Below, piece by piece: positions 54,248-62,862 of a DNA stretch of 64,000 nt. A model generated the notes under the pieces. The model searched no databases and was not told the origin of the DNA. It worked only from the letters and a program-made list of their open reading frames with translations. Numbering within the stretch: position 1 is the first letter of the stretch; the number at the start of each line of letters is the position of its first letter. The translations under genes and the position numbers were made by a program. The stretch lies in contig NZ_OZ038525.1 in the NCBI RefSeq assembly GCF_964036645.1, forward strand, positions 558,001 to 622,000. The letters run 5' to 3'. Origin of the DNA: Tenacibaculum sp. 190524A02b (GTDB lineage: Bacteria; Bacteroidota; Bacteroidia; Flavobacteriales; Flavobacteriaceae).

Positions 54248-56830
54248 ATGATTAAAACAAGGAATTATGTATTTATAATTTTTGTGTTCTTAAGCTGCTT
54301 TCAGCATGTATCTGCACAAAAAATAACAAAAAATAAAAGGACTTCTTTAAAAGAAGTCCTTATTTTGGTTGAAAAAAAATACAATGTAAAATTTTCTTAC
54401 AAGGATTCCTTAGTAAAAGAAAAACAACTCTACTTAGATTTTTCTGAAAATTACAGTATTGAAGATATTCTTAGTGAACTTATTTCTAAAACAAATTTAA
54501 GTTTCGAAAGAGTTACTAAACGTTATATTACTATTACAGATATAAATATTAATAAAGAGAATAGTATTTGTGGTTTTATAATGGATGGTAAACTTAATAA
54601 ACCTATCCAAGGAGCAACTATTTTTTCACTTCATAACTCTAAAGGTACAGTTTCAGCAAAGAATGGTTTTTTTAATTTAAAAAATCTTTCAGAGTTAGAT
54701 AGTATCAAGGTGTCTTTTGTAGGATATGAAACTCAAATAATACCTGTAAAAGATAGATTAGGTACCAAATGTTCAAAAGTTGATTTAAAGCATCATAGTA
54801 TGCTTTTAGAAGAAGTAATTGTTTCTGATTATATGGTTGGAGGAATTGATAAAGATATTGATGGTTCAATTGTGATATCACCGCAAAAGTTAGGGGTGGT
54901 TTCTGGATTAACAGAACCAGATGTTTTGCAAAGCATACAATTACTTCCTGGCGTTAATAGTCCAAACGAGACAGCTTCAGGTTTGTATATTAGAGGAGGA
55001 GCTCCTGATCAGAATTTAGTACTGTATGACGGCATTAAAATGTACAACTCTTCTCATTTTTTTGGAACAATATCAGCTTTTAATCCTTATATAGTTGACA
55101 AAGTTAAAGTGTTTAAAAGTGCAGCTAAAGCTGAATATGGAAATCACTCATCTGGAGTAATTGATATAGAAACAAATAATAAAGTAGGAGAAGCTATTAA
55201 AGGAGGCTTTGGAGCTAATATGACTCATTTTGATGTATTTGTAAGTGTTCCGGTAACCAAGAATTTAGGTATTGCAGCTTCGGTAAGAAGATCTTTTACA
55301 GATTTTTTTGATACTCCAACATTTACAAAACTATCTAAAAAAGTATTTCAAAATTCTGTTATAGATAGCAATGAAGAGGTTGGAACTGAGCAATATCAAA
55401 ATACTAATGACTTTTATTTTTTCGATATAAACTCTAAAATAACATATAACTTATCAGACAAAGATGTGTTAACATTTAATTATTTATGGGTGAGAAATAG
55501 GTTAGATTATGAGTTTAGTTCAAAAAACAATAGTTCTTATAATACTAAAGATCATTTACAAATAAGAAATACAGGGTATAGGTTAAAATGGAATCATGAA
55601 TGGAGTGAAAAAGTATCACAGCGTACAAGTGTTTATTATTCTAATTATGATTTAGATTATGGTTATGATGGGAAGTTTGATTTTGGGAATCCATTTACAC
55701 AATCTGCTTTTAAGAAAAATATGATTAAAGATTATGGAGGAAAGACGGTTTTTGAAAGTGAGTTAAATAAAAACACATTACTTTCATTAGGTTATGAGTT
55801 TGTAAAGAATGGAGTGGATTTTAAGATCAGTAGAAAAGATTCAAGAATAACAAATAAAACGTATGTTTATGGTTATGATTATAATGATACTCATGCTTTG
55901 TTTGTTGATTATGGGTATAATAAAGAAGATAAAACAATTTTAAATATTGGTGCTAGAACAAATTACTTCTCTCATACTAATAGAACTTTTTTTGCTCCTA
56001 GAGTTTACGTAGAGCAACAAATTTGGCCTAAATTTTCTCTTAAATCATCTTTAGAGTTTAAGCAACAAAATATTGTGCAATTTTTAGAGACACATACACA
56101 AGATTTTGGTTTAGGTAATCAAATATGGCTTTTGGCTGATAATGATGTTTTTCCAATTTTAAAAAGTAATCAATATACAATAGGAGCATTATATAAGGAA
56201 AATAACTTTTTAATAGATGTTGAGTTTTATAGGAAAACAAGTGATGGGTTAACATCTTTTACTGCAGGTACGGAAAATACATTAAGTGGTTTTTATTCTG
56301 GTAAAGGAGATGTGGTAGGTGTTGATTTTTTAATAAGAAAAAGATTTAATAATTATAATACTTGGATTAATTATAGTTATAGTAAAACAGATTTTAGGTT
56401 TGATGAAGTGAATAATGGAAATTCTTTTCCTAGTGATTTTGACGTAAGAAATAATTTTTTATGGGTTCACAATTTGAAATTAGGTAATTTCGATTTTTCT
56501 TTGTCATGGGTATTAAAAACAGGAACACCTTTTACTCCTGTTTCTTTAAATAATGAAACCAACAAAGCTACTTTTGGAGAAATAAACTCTAAACGTTTAC
56601 CATCATACCATAAACTTGACTTTTCCTCTGGATATTCGTTTAATATAGATAAAAAAGGGAAATGGAGAGGTAAATTGGGAGTTTCATTGTTAAATGTTTA
56701 TGATAAGGTGAATGTTTTAAGTAGACGTAATGAAGTGCTTATAACTGATGATAAACATCGAATTAATACAGTAGAAGATATTTCACTAGGTATAACTCCA
56801 AATTTTGTTTTTAGGGTTTTTATAAAATAA
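54248..56830 (+). CDS. TonB-dependent receptor with STN signalling domain
   Basis: 860 residues. Signal peptide about 1-23 (SCFQHVSAQ). STN domain about 30-97 (RTSLKEVLILVEKKYNVKFSY), carboxypeptidase-like domain about 105-190, plug domain about 200-310 (GLTEPDVLQSIQLLPGVNS, ASGLYIRGGAPDQNLVLYDG) and C-terminal barrel to 860, ending IRPNFVFRVFIK-like (ITPNFVFRVFIK). The STN domain and the upstream sigma/FecR pair make it a transducing receptor. No SusD follows, so a siderophore or other small nutrient is more likely than a glycan. Same operon as the sigma factor. Confidence 0.93.
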   Translation: MIKTRNYVFIIFVFLSCFQHVSAQKITKNKRTSLKEVLILVEKKYNVKFSYKDSLVKEKQLYLDFSENYSIEDILSELISKTNLSFERVTKRYITITDININKENSICGFIMDGKLNKPIQGATIFSLHNSKGTVSAKNGFFNLKNLSELDSIKVSFVGYETQIIPVKDRLGTKCSKVDLKHHSMLLEEVIVSDYMVGGIDKDIDGSIVISPQKLGVVSGLTEPDVLQSIQLLPGVNSPNETASGLYIRGGAPDQNLVLYDGIKMYNSSHFFGTISAFNPYIVDKVKVFKSAAKAEYGNHSSGVIDIETNNKVGEAIKGGFGANMTHFDVFVSVPVTKNLGIAASVRRSFTDFFDTPTFTKLSKKVFQNSVIDSNEEVGTEQYQNTNDFYFFDINSKITYNLSDKDVLTFNYLWVRNRLDYEFSSKNNSSYNTKDHLQIRNTGYRLKWNHEWSEKVSQRTSVYYSNYDLDYGYDGKFDFGNPFTQSAFKKNMIKDYGGKTVFESELNKNTLLSLGYEFVKNGVDFKISRKDSRITNKTYVYGYDYNDTHALFVDYGYNKEDKTILNIGARTNYFSHTNRTFFAPRVYVEQQIWPKFSLKSSLEFKQQNIVQFLETHTQDFGLGNQIWLLADNDVFPILKSNQYTIGALYKENNFLIDVEFYRKTSDGLTSFTAGTENTLSGFYSGKGDVVGVDFLIRKRFNNYNTWINYSYSKTDFRFDEVNNGNSFPSDFDVRNNFLWVHNLKLGNFDFSLSWVLKTGTPFTPVSLNNETNKATFGEINSKRLPSYHKLDFSSGYSFNIDKKGKWRGKLGVSLLNVYDKVNVLSRRNEVLITDDKHRINTVEDISLGITPNFVFRVFIK

Positions 56831-56835
56831 TTAGT

Positions 56836-56849
56836 TATCTTTGTTTAAC
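56836..56849 (+). promoter_or_regulatory. Promoter and repeated 10-mer before the CarH-like gene
   Basis: TATCTTTG (56836-56843) is a -7 box; TTTGTTTAAC (56840-56849) overlaps its end and the expected start of transcription. The same 10-mer occurs twice before crtI (57775-57784 and 57821-57830). Confidence 0.55.
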
Positions 56850-56864
56850 TAAATATCTGATTAG

Positions 56865-57758
56865 TTGAACAATATAAAGACGATTTTTACGATAAAAGAC
56901 CTTGAAAATATTTCAGGTATAAAAGCTCATACTATTAGAATATGGGAAAAAAGGTATAATTTACTTCAGCCTAAAAGAACAGATACTAACATAAGGTATT
57001 ATTCTTCAGAAAGTTTACAAAAACTTTTAAATGTAGTATTGCTAAATAAGCATAGGTATAAGATTTCGAAGATAGCCGAAATGTCTGAAGAACAAATCAA
57101 GGTTACTGCGAGAGAGTTGGCTTTTAAATTTGCTGTGGATGATGAAGCTATTAATGCTTTTAAAGTTTCTATGTTTCAGTTTGATAAAGTCCTTTTTAAT
57201 AATACGTATAATAAACTGTTACATAAAAAAACTTTTAGACAAATTTTTAAAGAAGTTTTTATTCCTTTTTTAAATAATATTGGAATGTTATGGCAAACAG
57301 ATACTTTGTTGCCTGCTCATGAACATTTTATTTCTAACTTAATAATTCAAAAGATTCAAATTAATACAGAGAAGTTAGAGTATTCGGTTAATAACAATAG
57401 TCGTACTTATGTTTTGTTTCTTCCAGATGGTGAGATCCATGAAATAGGGTTGTTGTACTTAAACTATGAATTAGTTTTAAGAGGGTTTCCAACTATTTAT
57501 CTTGGGCAAAGTTTACCTCTAGATAATTTAAATTACTTTTTCAACAGTGAAACAGCAATTAGTTTTGTTTCATCAATGACAGTAAAACCTTATGAGGATA
57601 GAGTGTTGGGGTATTTTAAAGAGATAGAAGAAGTGTTAAAGGGTACTAACCACGAGTTTATAGGTTTAGGCTGTAAAGCAGCTTTAGTAGAAAAAGAAAA
57701 ATTTAATTCGAATATAAAAGTTTTTCCTTCAGTAGTAAATTTTTTAGAGACTATTTAA
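56865..57758 (+). CDS. CarH/LitR-like MerR regulator with B12-binding domain
   Basis: 297 residues, starting at TTG 56865 (no ATG fits before the helix-turn-helix). MerR-type DNA-binding domain about 8-75: FTIKDLENISGIKAHTIRIWEKRYNLLQP. The four-helix part carries the Wx9EH motif (Trp143, Glu153-His154, in LWQTDTLLPAHEH). The cobalamin domain has ExHxxG (Glu190-Ile-His192-Glu-Ile-Gly195), which supplies the lower axial His ligand. These are the signature motifs of adenosylcobalamin-dependent, light-sensing CarH repressors. It lies directly before the carotenoid operon on the same strand, with its own promoter. Light-dependent release of crt transcription is the likely role. Confidence 0.85.
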   Translation: MNNIKTIFTIKDLENISGIKAHTIRIWEKRYNLLQPKRTDTNIRYYSSESLQKLLNVVLLNKHRYKISKIAEMSEEQIKVTARELAFKFAVDDEAINAFKVSMFQFDKVLFNNTYNKLLHKKTFRQIFKEVFIPFLNNIGMLWQTDTLLPAHEHFISNLIIQKIQINTEKLEYSVNNNSRTYVLFLPDGEIHEIGLLYLNYELVLRGFPTIYLGQSLPLDNLNYFFNSETAISFVSSMTVKPYEDRVLGYFKEIEEVLKGTNHEFIGLGCKAALVEKEKFNSNIKVFPSVVNFLETI

Positions 57759-57774
57759 TTAAATCAAATTATGA

Positions 57775-57834
57775 TTTGTTTAACAAAAAATAGTAGTAAA
57801 AAAATGCAATCTATTAATATTTTGTTTAACTTTG
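57775..57834 (+). promoter_or_regulatory. crt operon promoter with two copies of a candidate operator
   Basis: TTTGTTTAAC at 57775-57784 and 57821-57830; the second overlaps TAACTTTG (57827-57834), a -7 box only 7 bp before the crtI ATG. Together with the copy before the regulator gene this makes a candidate CarH binding motif. The mRNA would be almost leaderless. Confidence 0.55.
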
Positions 57835-57841
57835 TTTGAGT

Positions 57842-59308
57842 ATGGTTAAACAAAAAATAACACTCATTGGTTCGGGGTTTTCTTCTTTATCTGCAGCTTG
57901 CTATTTGGCAAAGTATGGATATGAGGTAGTAATTTACGAAAAAAACAATACACTTGGCGGAAGAGCAAGGCAGTATTTAAATAAAGGATTTACATTTGAT
58001 ATAGGGCCTACTTGGTATTGGATGCCTGATGTTTTTGAAAAGTTTTTTGCAGACTTCGGTAAAAAACCTTCTGATTATTATCAACTTGAAAAACTTTCTC
58101 CAGCATATCAAGTGTATTTTGGAAAAGAAGATTTTGTTACAATACCAGATAACTTTGAAGATATTTGTGCAGTTTTTGAACAAGAAGAAAAAGGAAGTTC
58201 AAAACATTTAAGAAAATTTATTAAGTCTGCTGAAAATAACTACAACATAGCAGTAAAAGGTATGGTATATAAGCCAGGAGTATCTCCTTTAGAATTAATA
58301 ACACCACAAACTGCTATTAGAGTCAATCAATTTTTTTCTACTATACGAAAACAAGTTCGTAAAAAAATAAAAAGCAAAAAACTTATACAAATATTAGAGT
58401 TTCCTGTTTTATTCCTTGGAGCTAAACCTAGTAATACTCCAGCATTCTATAACTTTATGAACTATGCTGATTTTTCCTTAGGAACTTGGCATCCTATAGG
58501 AGGTATGTATAAAGTAATTGAAGGGATGGTTAAATTAGCCAAAGATTTAGGGGTAGAATTTAAAACAAATACTACAGTTAATGAAATAGTTATTAAAGAT
58601 AGTAAAGTAGCTGGAGTAAGTGTAAATGGAAAATTTATAGAAACTGATTTAGTACTCAGTGGAGCAGATTATCATCATACAGAAACATTATTACCAAAAA
58701 ATTATAGACAATATTCAGATTCATATTGGGCAAAAAAAACATTTGCTCCGTCTTCATTATTATTCTATATTGGTTTTGATAAAAAATTGAAGAATGTAAA
58801 TCATCATACGTTGTTTTTTGATACGGATTTTGATGTACATGCTAAAACAATTTATGATACGCCTAGTTGGCCAAAAGATCCATTGTTTTATGCTAGCTTT
58901 CCTTCAATGACCGATGATTCCTTTGCCCCAGAAGGAAAAGAAGCTGGAACTTTTTTAATTCCGTTAGCACCTGGAATAGAAGATACGCCAGAGATAAGAG
59001 AAAAGTACTTTGATTTGATAATTGATAGGTTTGAAAAATTGACCAATCAAAAAGTAAAGAGCCATATTGTTTCTAAAGAAAGTTATTGTGTAAATAACTT
59101 TATAAAAGATTATAACTCTTATAAAGGAAATGCGTATGGATTGGCTAATATATTAACCCAAACGGCTTTTTTAAGGCCTAAAATCAAAAGTAGTAAAGTA
59201 ACAAACTTATACTTTACAGGACAATTAACGGTTCCAGGACCGGGAGTACCACCGTCATTAATTTCGGGAAAAGTAGCATCAGAACTAATCTTAACCACAC
59301 ATAAATAA
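57842..59308 (+). CDS. crtI: Phytoene desaturase
   Basis: 488 residues from the ATG at 57842 (MVKQKITLIGSGFSS); an in-frame TTG two codons upstream is less likely. FAD-binding GSGFSSLSAACYLAKYG with acidic VVIYEKN at the end of the second strand, then GGRARQYLNKGFTFDIGPTWYW, and at the end LYFTGQLTVPGPGVPPSLISGKV, the bacterial CrtI signature. Converts phytoene to lycopene at the membrane. First gene of the crt operon; its stop overlaps the crtB start by one base (TAATG). Confidence 0.94.
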   Translation: MVKQKITLIGSGFSSLSAACYLAKYGYEVVIYEKNNTLGGRARQYLNKGFTFDIGPTWYWMPDVFEKFFADFGKKPSDYYQLEKLSPAYQVYFGKEDFVTIPDNFEDICAVFEQEEKGSSKHLRKFIKSAENNYNIAVKGMVYKPGVSPLELITPQTAIRVNQFFSTIRKQVRKKIKSKKLIQILEFPVLFLGAKPSNTPAFYNFMNYADFSLGTWHPIGGMYKVIEGMVKLAKDLGVEFKTNTTVNEIVIKDSKVAGVSVNGKFIETDLVLSGADYHHTETLLPKNYRQYSDSYWAKKTFAPSSLLFYIGFDKKLKNVNHHTLFFDTDFDVHAKTIYDTPSWPKDPLFYASFPSMTDDSFAPEGKEAGTFLIPLAPGIEDTPEIREKYFDLIIDRFEKLTNQKVKSHIVSKESYCVNNFIKDYNSYKGNAYGLANILTQTAFLRPKIKSSKVTNLYFTGQLTVPGPGVPPSLISGKVASELILTTHK

Positions 59309-60150
59309 TGAAACAATTATTTGATCAAGTTTCCTATACATGTAGTAAACTAGTAACCCAAAAATATAGCACATCTTTTTCTTTAGCAACCCGAATGTTA
59401 GCTCCAGAAATAAGAGCAGCAATATATAATATCTATGGATTTGTAAGGTTTGCAGATGAAATTGTAGATAGTTTTCATGATTATGATAAAGAAGCATTGT
59501 TGTTACAATTTGAAAAAAACTATTACTTAGGGAAGCAGCAAGGAATTAGCACTAATCCTATTTTAAACTCTTTTATACATACAGTAAATAAATATCATAT
59601 AGAAGATGAATTAGTACAGGCTTTTTTAAAAAGTATGAGAGCAGACTTATACAAAACAGTATATACTACAAAAGAAGAGTATGATGAATATATTTATGGG
59701 TCAGCAGATGTAGTTGGTTTAATGTGTTTACGAGTTTTCGTAAAAGGAGATGATAAAAAATATAACGAGCTTAAAGATGCCGCTATGCGTTTAGGTTCCG
59801 CTTTTCAAAAAGTAAATTTTTTACGTGATTTAAAAGATGATGTTGAGTTACTGAACAGGTCTTATTTTCCAAATGTAAACCTTAAAAATCTAGATACTCA
59901 AGCTAAACAACAAATCATAGAAGAAATTGAAGCTGATTTTGAGTATGCATATAAACATGGGGTGCTAAAGCTACCTGTAGAAGCTAAGTTTGGAGTATAT
60001 ATTGCTTACAGATATTACAGGAGGTTGTTAAAAAAATTAAAATCAGTGCCATCTTCTCAAATCATGGATACTCGTATTAGAATTTCAAATACGTTAAAAA
60101 TAAGTTTGTTAATGAGAGGGTATGCAAGGTATAAACTTAATCTATTATAA
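59308..60150 (+). CDS. crtB: Phytoene synthase
   Basis: 280 residues of the squalene/phytoene synthase family. The two Asp-rich motifs are FVRFADEIVD (about 46-55) and the second in FLRDLKDDVE (about 172-180), with YGSADVVGLMCLRVF and GSAFQKVNFLRD in between. Condenses two geranylgeranyl diphosphates to phytoene. Coupled with crtI by overlap, and the next gene starts at the base after its stop. Confidence 0.94.
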   Translation: MKQLFDQVSYTCSKLVTQKYSTSFSLATRMLAPEIRAAIYNIYGFVRFADEIVDSFHDYDKEALLLQFEKNYYLGKQQGISTNPILNSFIHTVNKYHIEDELVQAFLKSMRADLYKTVYTTKEEYDEYIYGSADVVGLMCLRVFVKGDDKKYNELKDAAMRLGSAFQKVNFLRDLKDDVELLNRSYFPNVNLKNLDTQAKQQIIEEIEADFEYAYKHGVLKLPVEAKFGVYIAYRYYRRLLKKLKSVPSSQIMDTRIRISNTLKISLLMRGYARYKLNLL

Positions 60151-60585
60151 ATGAAGTTACTTGCTTTATTAATAACTCTTTTATTTATAAATGTAAAAGC
60201 ACCAGAGTATTTAGAAGCTTTTCATAAAGCTACTACAAAAGAGCAAGAAGAGGCATTTATAATTAAGTATAAGCGTTCTAATAAAACCAGTGTAAAAGCG
60301 TATGTAGTTTCTTTAAAAATGAAACAAGCTAAGTATAAATTTTTCCCTTGGAAAAAACTTTCTGTATTCAATAAAGGGAAAAAAGAGTTAGAACAATTGA
60401 TTAAAGAGCATCCTGAAAATGTTGATTTAAGATATGTAAGGTTAGTAATACAAGAAAATATACCAGCTATATTAAATTACAAATCAAGCATCACTGAAGA
60501 TAAAGAATTTTTAAAAAGAAAATTAGAAGAAGTAGATAATTCTGATTATTTGGATTATTATATAAAAAAGAACACGTCATTATGA
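60151..60585 (+). CDS. Conserved hypothetical protein in the crt operon
   Basis: 144 residues with signal peptide (about 1-17, LALLITLLFINVKA). Mature part is helical, Lys/Glu-rich, with PEYLEAFHKATTKEQEEAF near 18-36 and KELEQLIKEHPENVDLRYVRLVIQ near 80-105, TPR-like in feel. It overlaps crtZ by 4 bp and follows crtB directly, so it belongs to the operon. Genes like this are often found between crtB and crtZ in flavobacteria, which suggests a role in carotenoid placement or enzyme assembly; this is from memory and unproven. Confidence 0.75.
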   Translation: MKLLALLITLLFINVKAPEYLEAFHKATTKEQEEAFIIKYKRSNKTSVKAYVVSLKMKQAKYKFFPWKKLSVFNKGKKELEQLIKEHPENVDLRYVRLVIQENIPAILNYKSSITEDKEFLKRKLEEVDNSDYLDYYIKKNTSL

Positions 60586-61043
60586 TTGTATTATTTATAA
60601 TAACAACAATAGTTACATTTATAATTATGGAAGGCATAACTTGGTGTACCCATAAGTATGTAATGCATGGTTTTGGGTGGTTTTTACATGAAGATCATCA
60701 TCAGCCTGGATATCCACATATTTTTGAAAAAAATGATGCCTTTTTTGTTGTTTTTGCTATACCAAGTATTTTACTTTTTTACTTTGGAATTCGTCCAGAG
60801 CTAAATTATTTATTTTTTATAGGTTTTGGAATTCTATTATACGGGTTAGCTTATTTTTTGGTGCATGATGTTTTAATACATAGACGATTTAACTGGTTTA
60901 AAAACACTAAAAATAGATATTTAAGAGGATTGCGAAAGGCTCATAAAATTCATCATAAACATCTAGGAAAAGAAGAAGGAGAATGCTTTGGAATGCTTTA
61001 TGTTCCTTTTAAATACTTTAAAAAGCCCAAGTGGAATGAGTAA
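60582..61043 (+). CDS. crtZ: Beta-carotene hydroxylase
   Basis: 153 residues, three to four membrane spans, with the His boxes of the fatty acid hydroxylase superfamily: HKYVMH (about 23-28), HEDHH (about 36-40), HDVLIHRR (about 101-108) and HKIHHKH (about 125-131). These bind the di-iron centre. Hydroxylates the rings of beta-carotene to give zeaxanthin. Overlaps both the upstream gene (4 bp) and the lycopene cyclase start (ATG at 61036). Confidence 0.94.
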   Translation: MIVLFIITTIVTFIIMEGITWCTHKYVMHGFGWFLHEDHHQPGYPHIFEKNDAFFVVFAIPSILLFYFGIRPELNYLFFIGFGILLYGLAYFLVHDVLIHRRFNWFKNTKNRYLRGLRKAHKIHHKHLGKEEGECFGMLYVPFKYFKKPKWNE

Positions 61044-61734
61044 TTATTTATACCTCATATTAAATTTAGGTAGCTTAAGTATTCCTTTACTTTACAGCAT
61101 TTTTGAAAAAAAGTTTCATTTTATTAAATACTTTAAAATAGCCTTAATAAGTATTGTTTTAGTGGCAATTCCTTTTCTAATTTGGGATGCTTATTTTACT
61201 CATAATGGTTTTTGGGGATTTAATTCAACCTATTTTTTAGGATTGAAACTGGCAGCAATGCCAATGGAAGAATGGATGTTTTTTATTTGTATTCCTTATG
61301 CTTGCTTATTTACACATGAGGTATTAAAGTACTATTTACCAAATTTCAAAGTATCTGAAAAAAATGTAAGAATTATAAGTTTTATTATAATTAGTTTAAT
61401 AGCAATATTACTTTTCCTAAACTTTGGAAAATGGTATACAACGGTAAATTTTATTTTTTTCTTAATATTAATCTTATATGCTTTAAAATATCATATAACA
61501 ACATTACAAACCTATTATCCAAGTTTTTTAGTAATCCTAATCCCTTTTTTTATAGTAAATGGAATTTTAACAGGTAGTTTTATAGAAGAACCTGTAGTTT
61601 GGTATAATAACAATGAAAACCTTGGTTTTAGATTATTTACAATACCATTTGAAGATATATTTTATGCTTTTAATTTATTGTTTTCAATACAGTTAATCTT
61701 TAACTACCTAAAAAGTAAAAACTATGGAGAATAA
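61036..61734 (+). CDS. Lycopene beta-cyclase, CrtYcd-type fusion
   Basis: 232 residues from the ATG at 61036, in the end of crtZ; a longer in-frame start at 60988 would overlap crtZ widely and was not chosen. Two homologous halves, each with a PxE[ED] motif: AMPMEEWMFFICIP (about 76-89) and IPFEDIFYAFN (about 205-215). This is the fused C-type/D-type lycopene cyclase typical of Bacteroidetes, corresponding to CrtYc plus CrtYd. About seven membrane spans. Converts lycopene to beta-carotene. Overlaps the next gene by 11 bp. Confidence 0.92.
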   Translation: MSNYLYLILNLGSLSIPLLYSIFEKKFHFIKYFKIALISIVLVAIPFLIWDAYFTHNGFWGFNSTYFLGLKLAAMPMEEWMFFICIPYACLFTHEVLKYYLPNFKVSEKNVRIISFIIISLIAILLFLNFGKWYTTVNFIFFLILILYALKYHITTLQTYYPSFLVILIPFFIVNGILTGSFIEEPVVWYNNNENLGFRLFTIPFEDIFYAFNLLFSIQLIFNYLKSKNYGE

Positions 61735-62197
61735 TAAATATGTACGATTTATCATTTTTCTAATAGCTAATTTTTCTGCTTTAGCAATTGGCGTATGGTT
61801 AATGAATAATGGTCCTAGAACAGATTGGTATTTATCATTAAATAAAGCACCTTGGACACCGCCTAATTGGATGTTTGGTGCAGCATGGTCGTTTATTATG
61901 TTTTGTTTCTCATTTTACATGACTAAATTGAGTTTCAACTATCAGTATTTAAATAAAAAGTTAATTGTTTTATATGTAGTTCAATGGATGTTGAATGTGT
62001 ATTGGAATTATGCATTTTTTAATCAGCATTTAACAGAAGTAGGATTGTTAATAATCGTAGCATTATGGTTACTTATCGGATTTTTTACATTTAACTTTAA
62101 AAAAGAGTTAAAATGGGTAACACTATTAATAGTTCCCTATCTAATATGGATGACAATAGCAACTAGCTTAAATGCATACATTGTTTTTAATAATTAA
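61724..62197 (+). CDS. TspO/MBR family protein
   Basis: 157 residues with five spans. The signature is NNGPRTDWYLSLNKAPWTPPNWMFGAAWSFIM (in part: APWTPPNWMFGAAW, about 41-54), and further Trp-rich segments QWMLNVYWNYAFF near 94-106. Members bind porphyrins and other hydrophobic ligands and affect pigment gene regulation in photosynthetic bacteria. Its place at the end of the crt operon, after an 11-bp overlap, supports a role in photo-oxidative stress here. Confidence 0.9.
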   Translation: MENNKYVRFIIFLIANFSALAIGVWLMNNGPRTDWYLSLNKAPWTPPNWMFGAAWSFIMFCFSFYMTKLSFNYQYLNKKLIVLYVVQWMLNVYWNYAFFNQHLTEVGLLIIVALWLLIGFFTFNFKKELKWVTLLIVPYLIWMTIATSLNAYIVFNN

Positions 62198-62208
62198 TCT
62201 TAAAAGTT

Positions 62209-62859
62209 ATGGCGAGAAAACAAATTACCGCACAAAAAATTATAGAATTATATATGGATGAAGTATTAATGGATGGTACTTCAAAAACTATTTACGCTTT
62301 TGCAAAGAAGCATGAGTTTGAAGAAAATGAGTTTTATCAGCATTTTAGCAGTTTTGAAACATTAGAAAAAGAAATTTTTGCAATTTTTCATGATAAAACA
62401 ATTGAATTACTTCATAACAATGAAGAATATAAAACCTACGATGAAAAAAGTAAGTTATTAAGCTTCTATTATACGTTTTTTGAATTATTAACAGCAAATA
62501 GGTCTTATGTACATTTAAAGCTTAAAGGAAATAAAAATAAGTTGGAATCTGTTAAGTTGTTATCTAAATTAAAAGAAGCTCATATACGATACATAAAAGA
62601 AGAGTTCCATTCAGATAAAATCGATTTTAAGAATGAAAAAGTAAATAAAGTAAGAGACAAAGGAATGGAAGAAACTGCATGGATACAGTTATTATTTGCC
62701 TTGCAATTTTGGTTAGAAGATGAATCAAAGAACTTTGAAAAAACTGATGTTTTTATTGAAAAAGCAGTAAAAGCAAGTTTTGATTTAAAAGATATAACAC
62801 CTTTAAAAAGTGTATTTGATTTTGCAAAGTTTTTATGGAAAGAAAAAATGCCCGTATAG
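62209..62859 (+). CDS. TetR-type regulator
   Basis: 216 residues. The N-terminal part (about 5-55) is a TetR helix-turn-helix in diverged form: TAQKIIELYMDEVLMDGTSKT and FAKKHEFEENEFYQHFSSFETLEKEIF (in part FYQHFSSFETLEKEI), where YxHF is the family mark. The rest is helical. It starts 11 bp after tspO and ends 3 bp before the ABC1 kinase gene. A regulator paired with an AarF-like protein may control membrane lipid or quinone metabolism. Ligand unknown. Confidence 0.75.
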   Translation: MARKQITAQKIIELYMDEVLMDGTSKTIYAFAKKHEFEENEFYQHFSSFETLEKEIFAIFHDKTIELLHNNEEYKTYDEKSKLLSFYYTFFELLTANRSYVHLKLKGNKNKLESVKLLSKLKEAHIRYIKEEFHSDKIDFKNEKVNKVRDKGMEETAWIQLLFALQFWLEDESKNFEKTDVFIEKAVKASFDLKDITPLKSVFDFAKFLWKEKMPV

Positions 62860-62862
62860 TGA

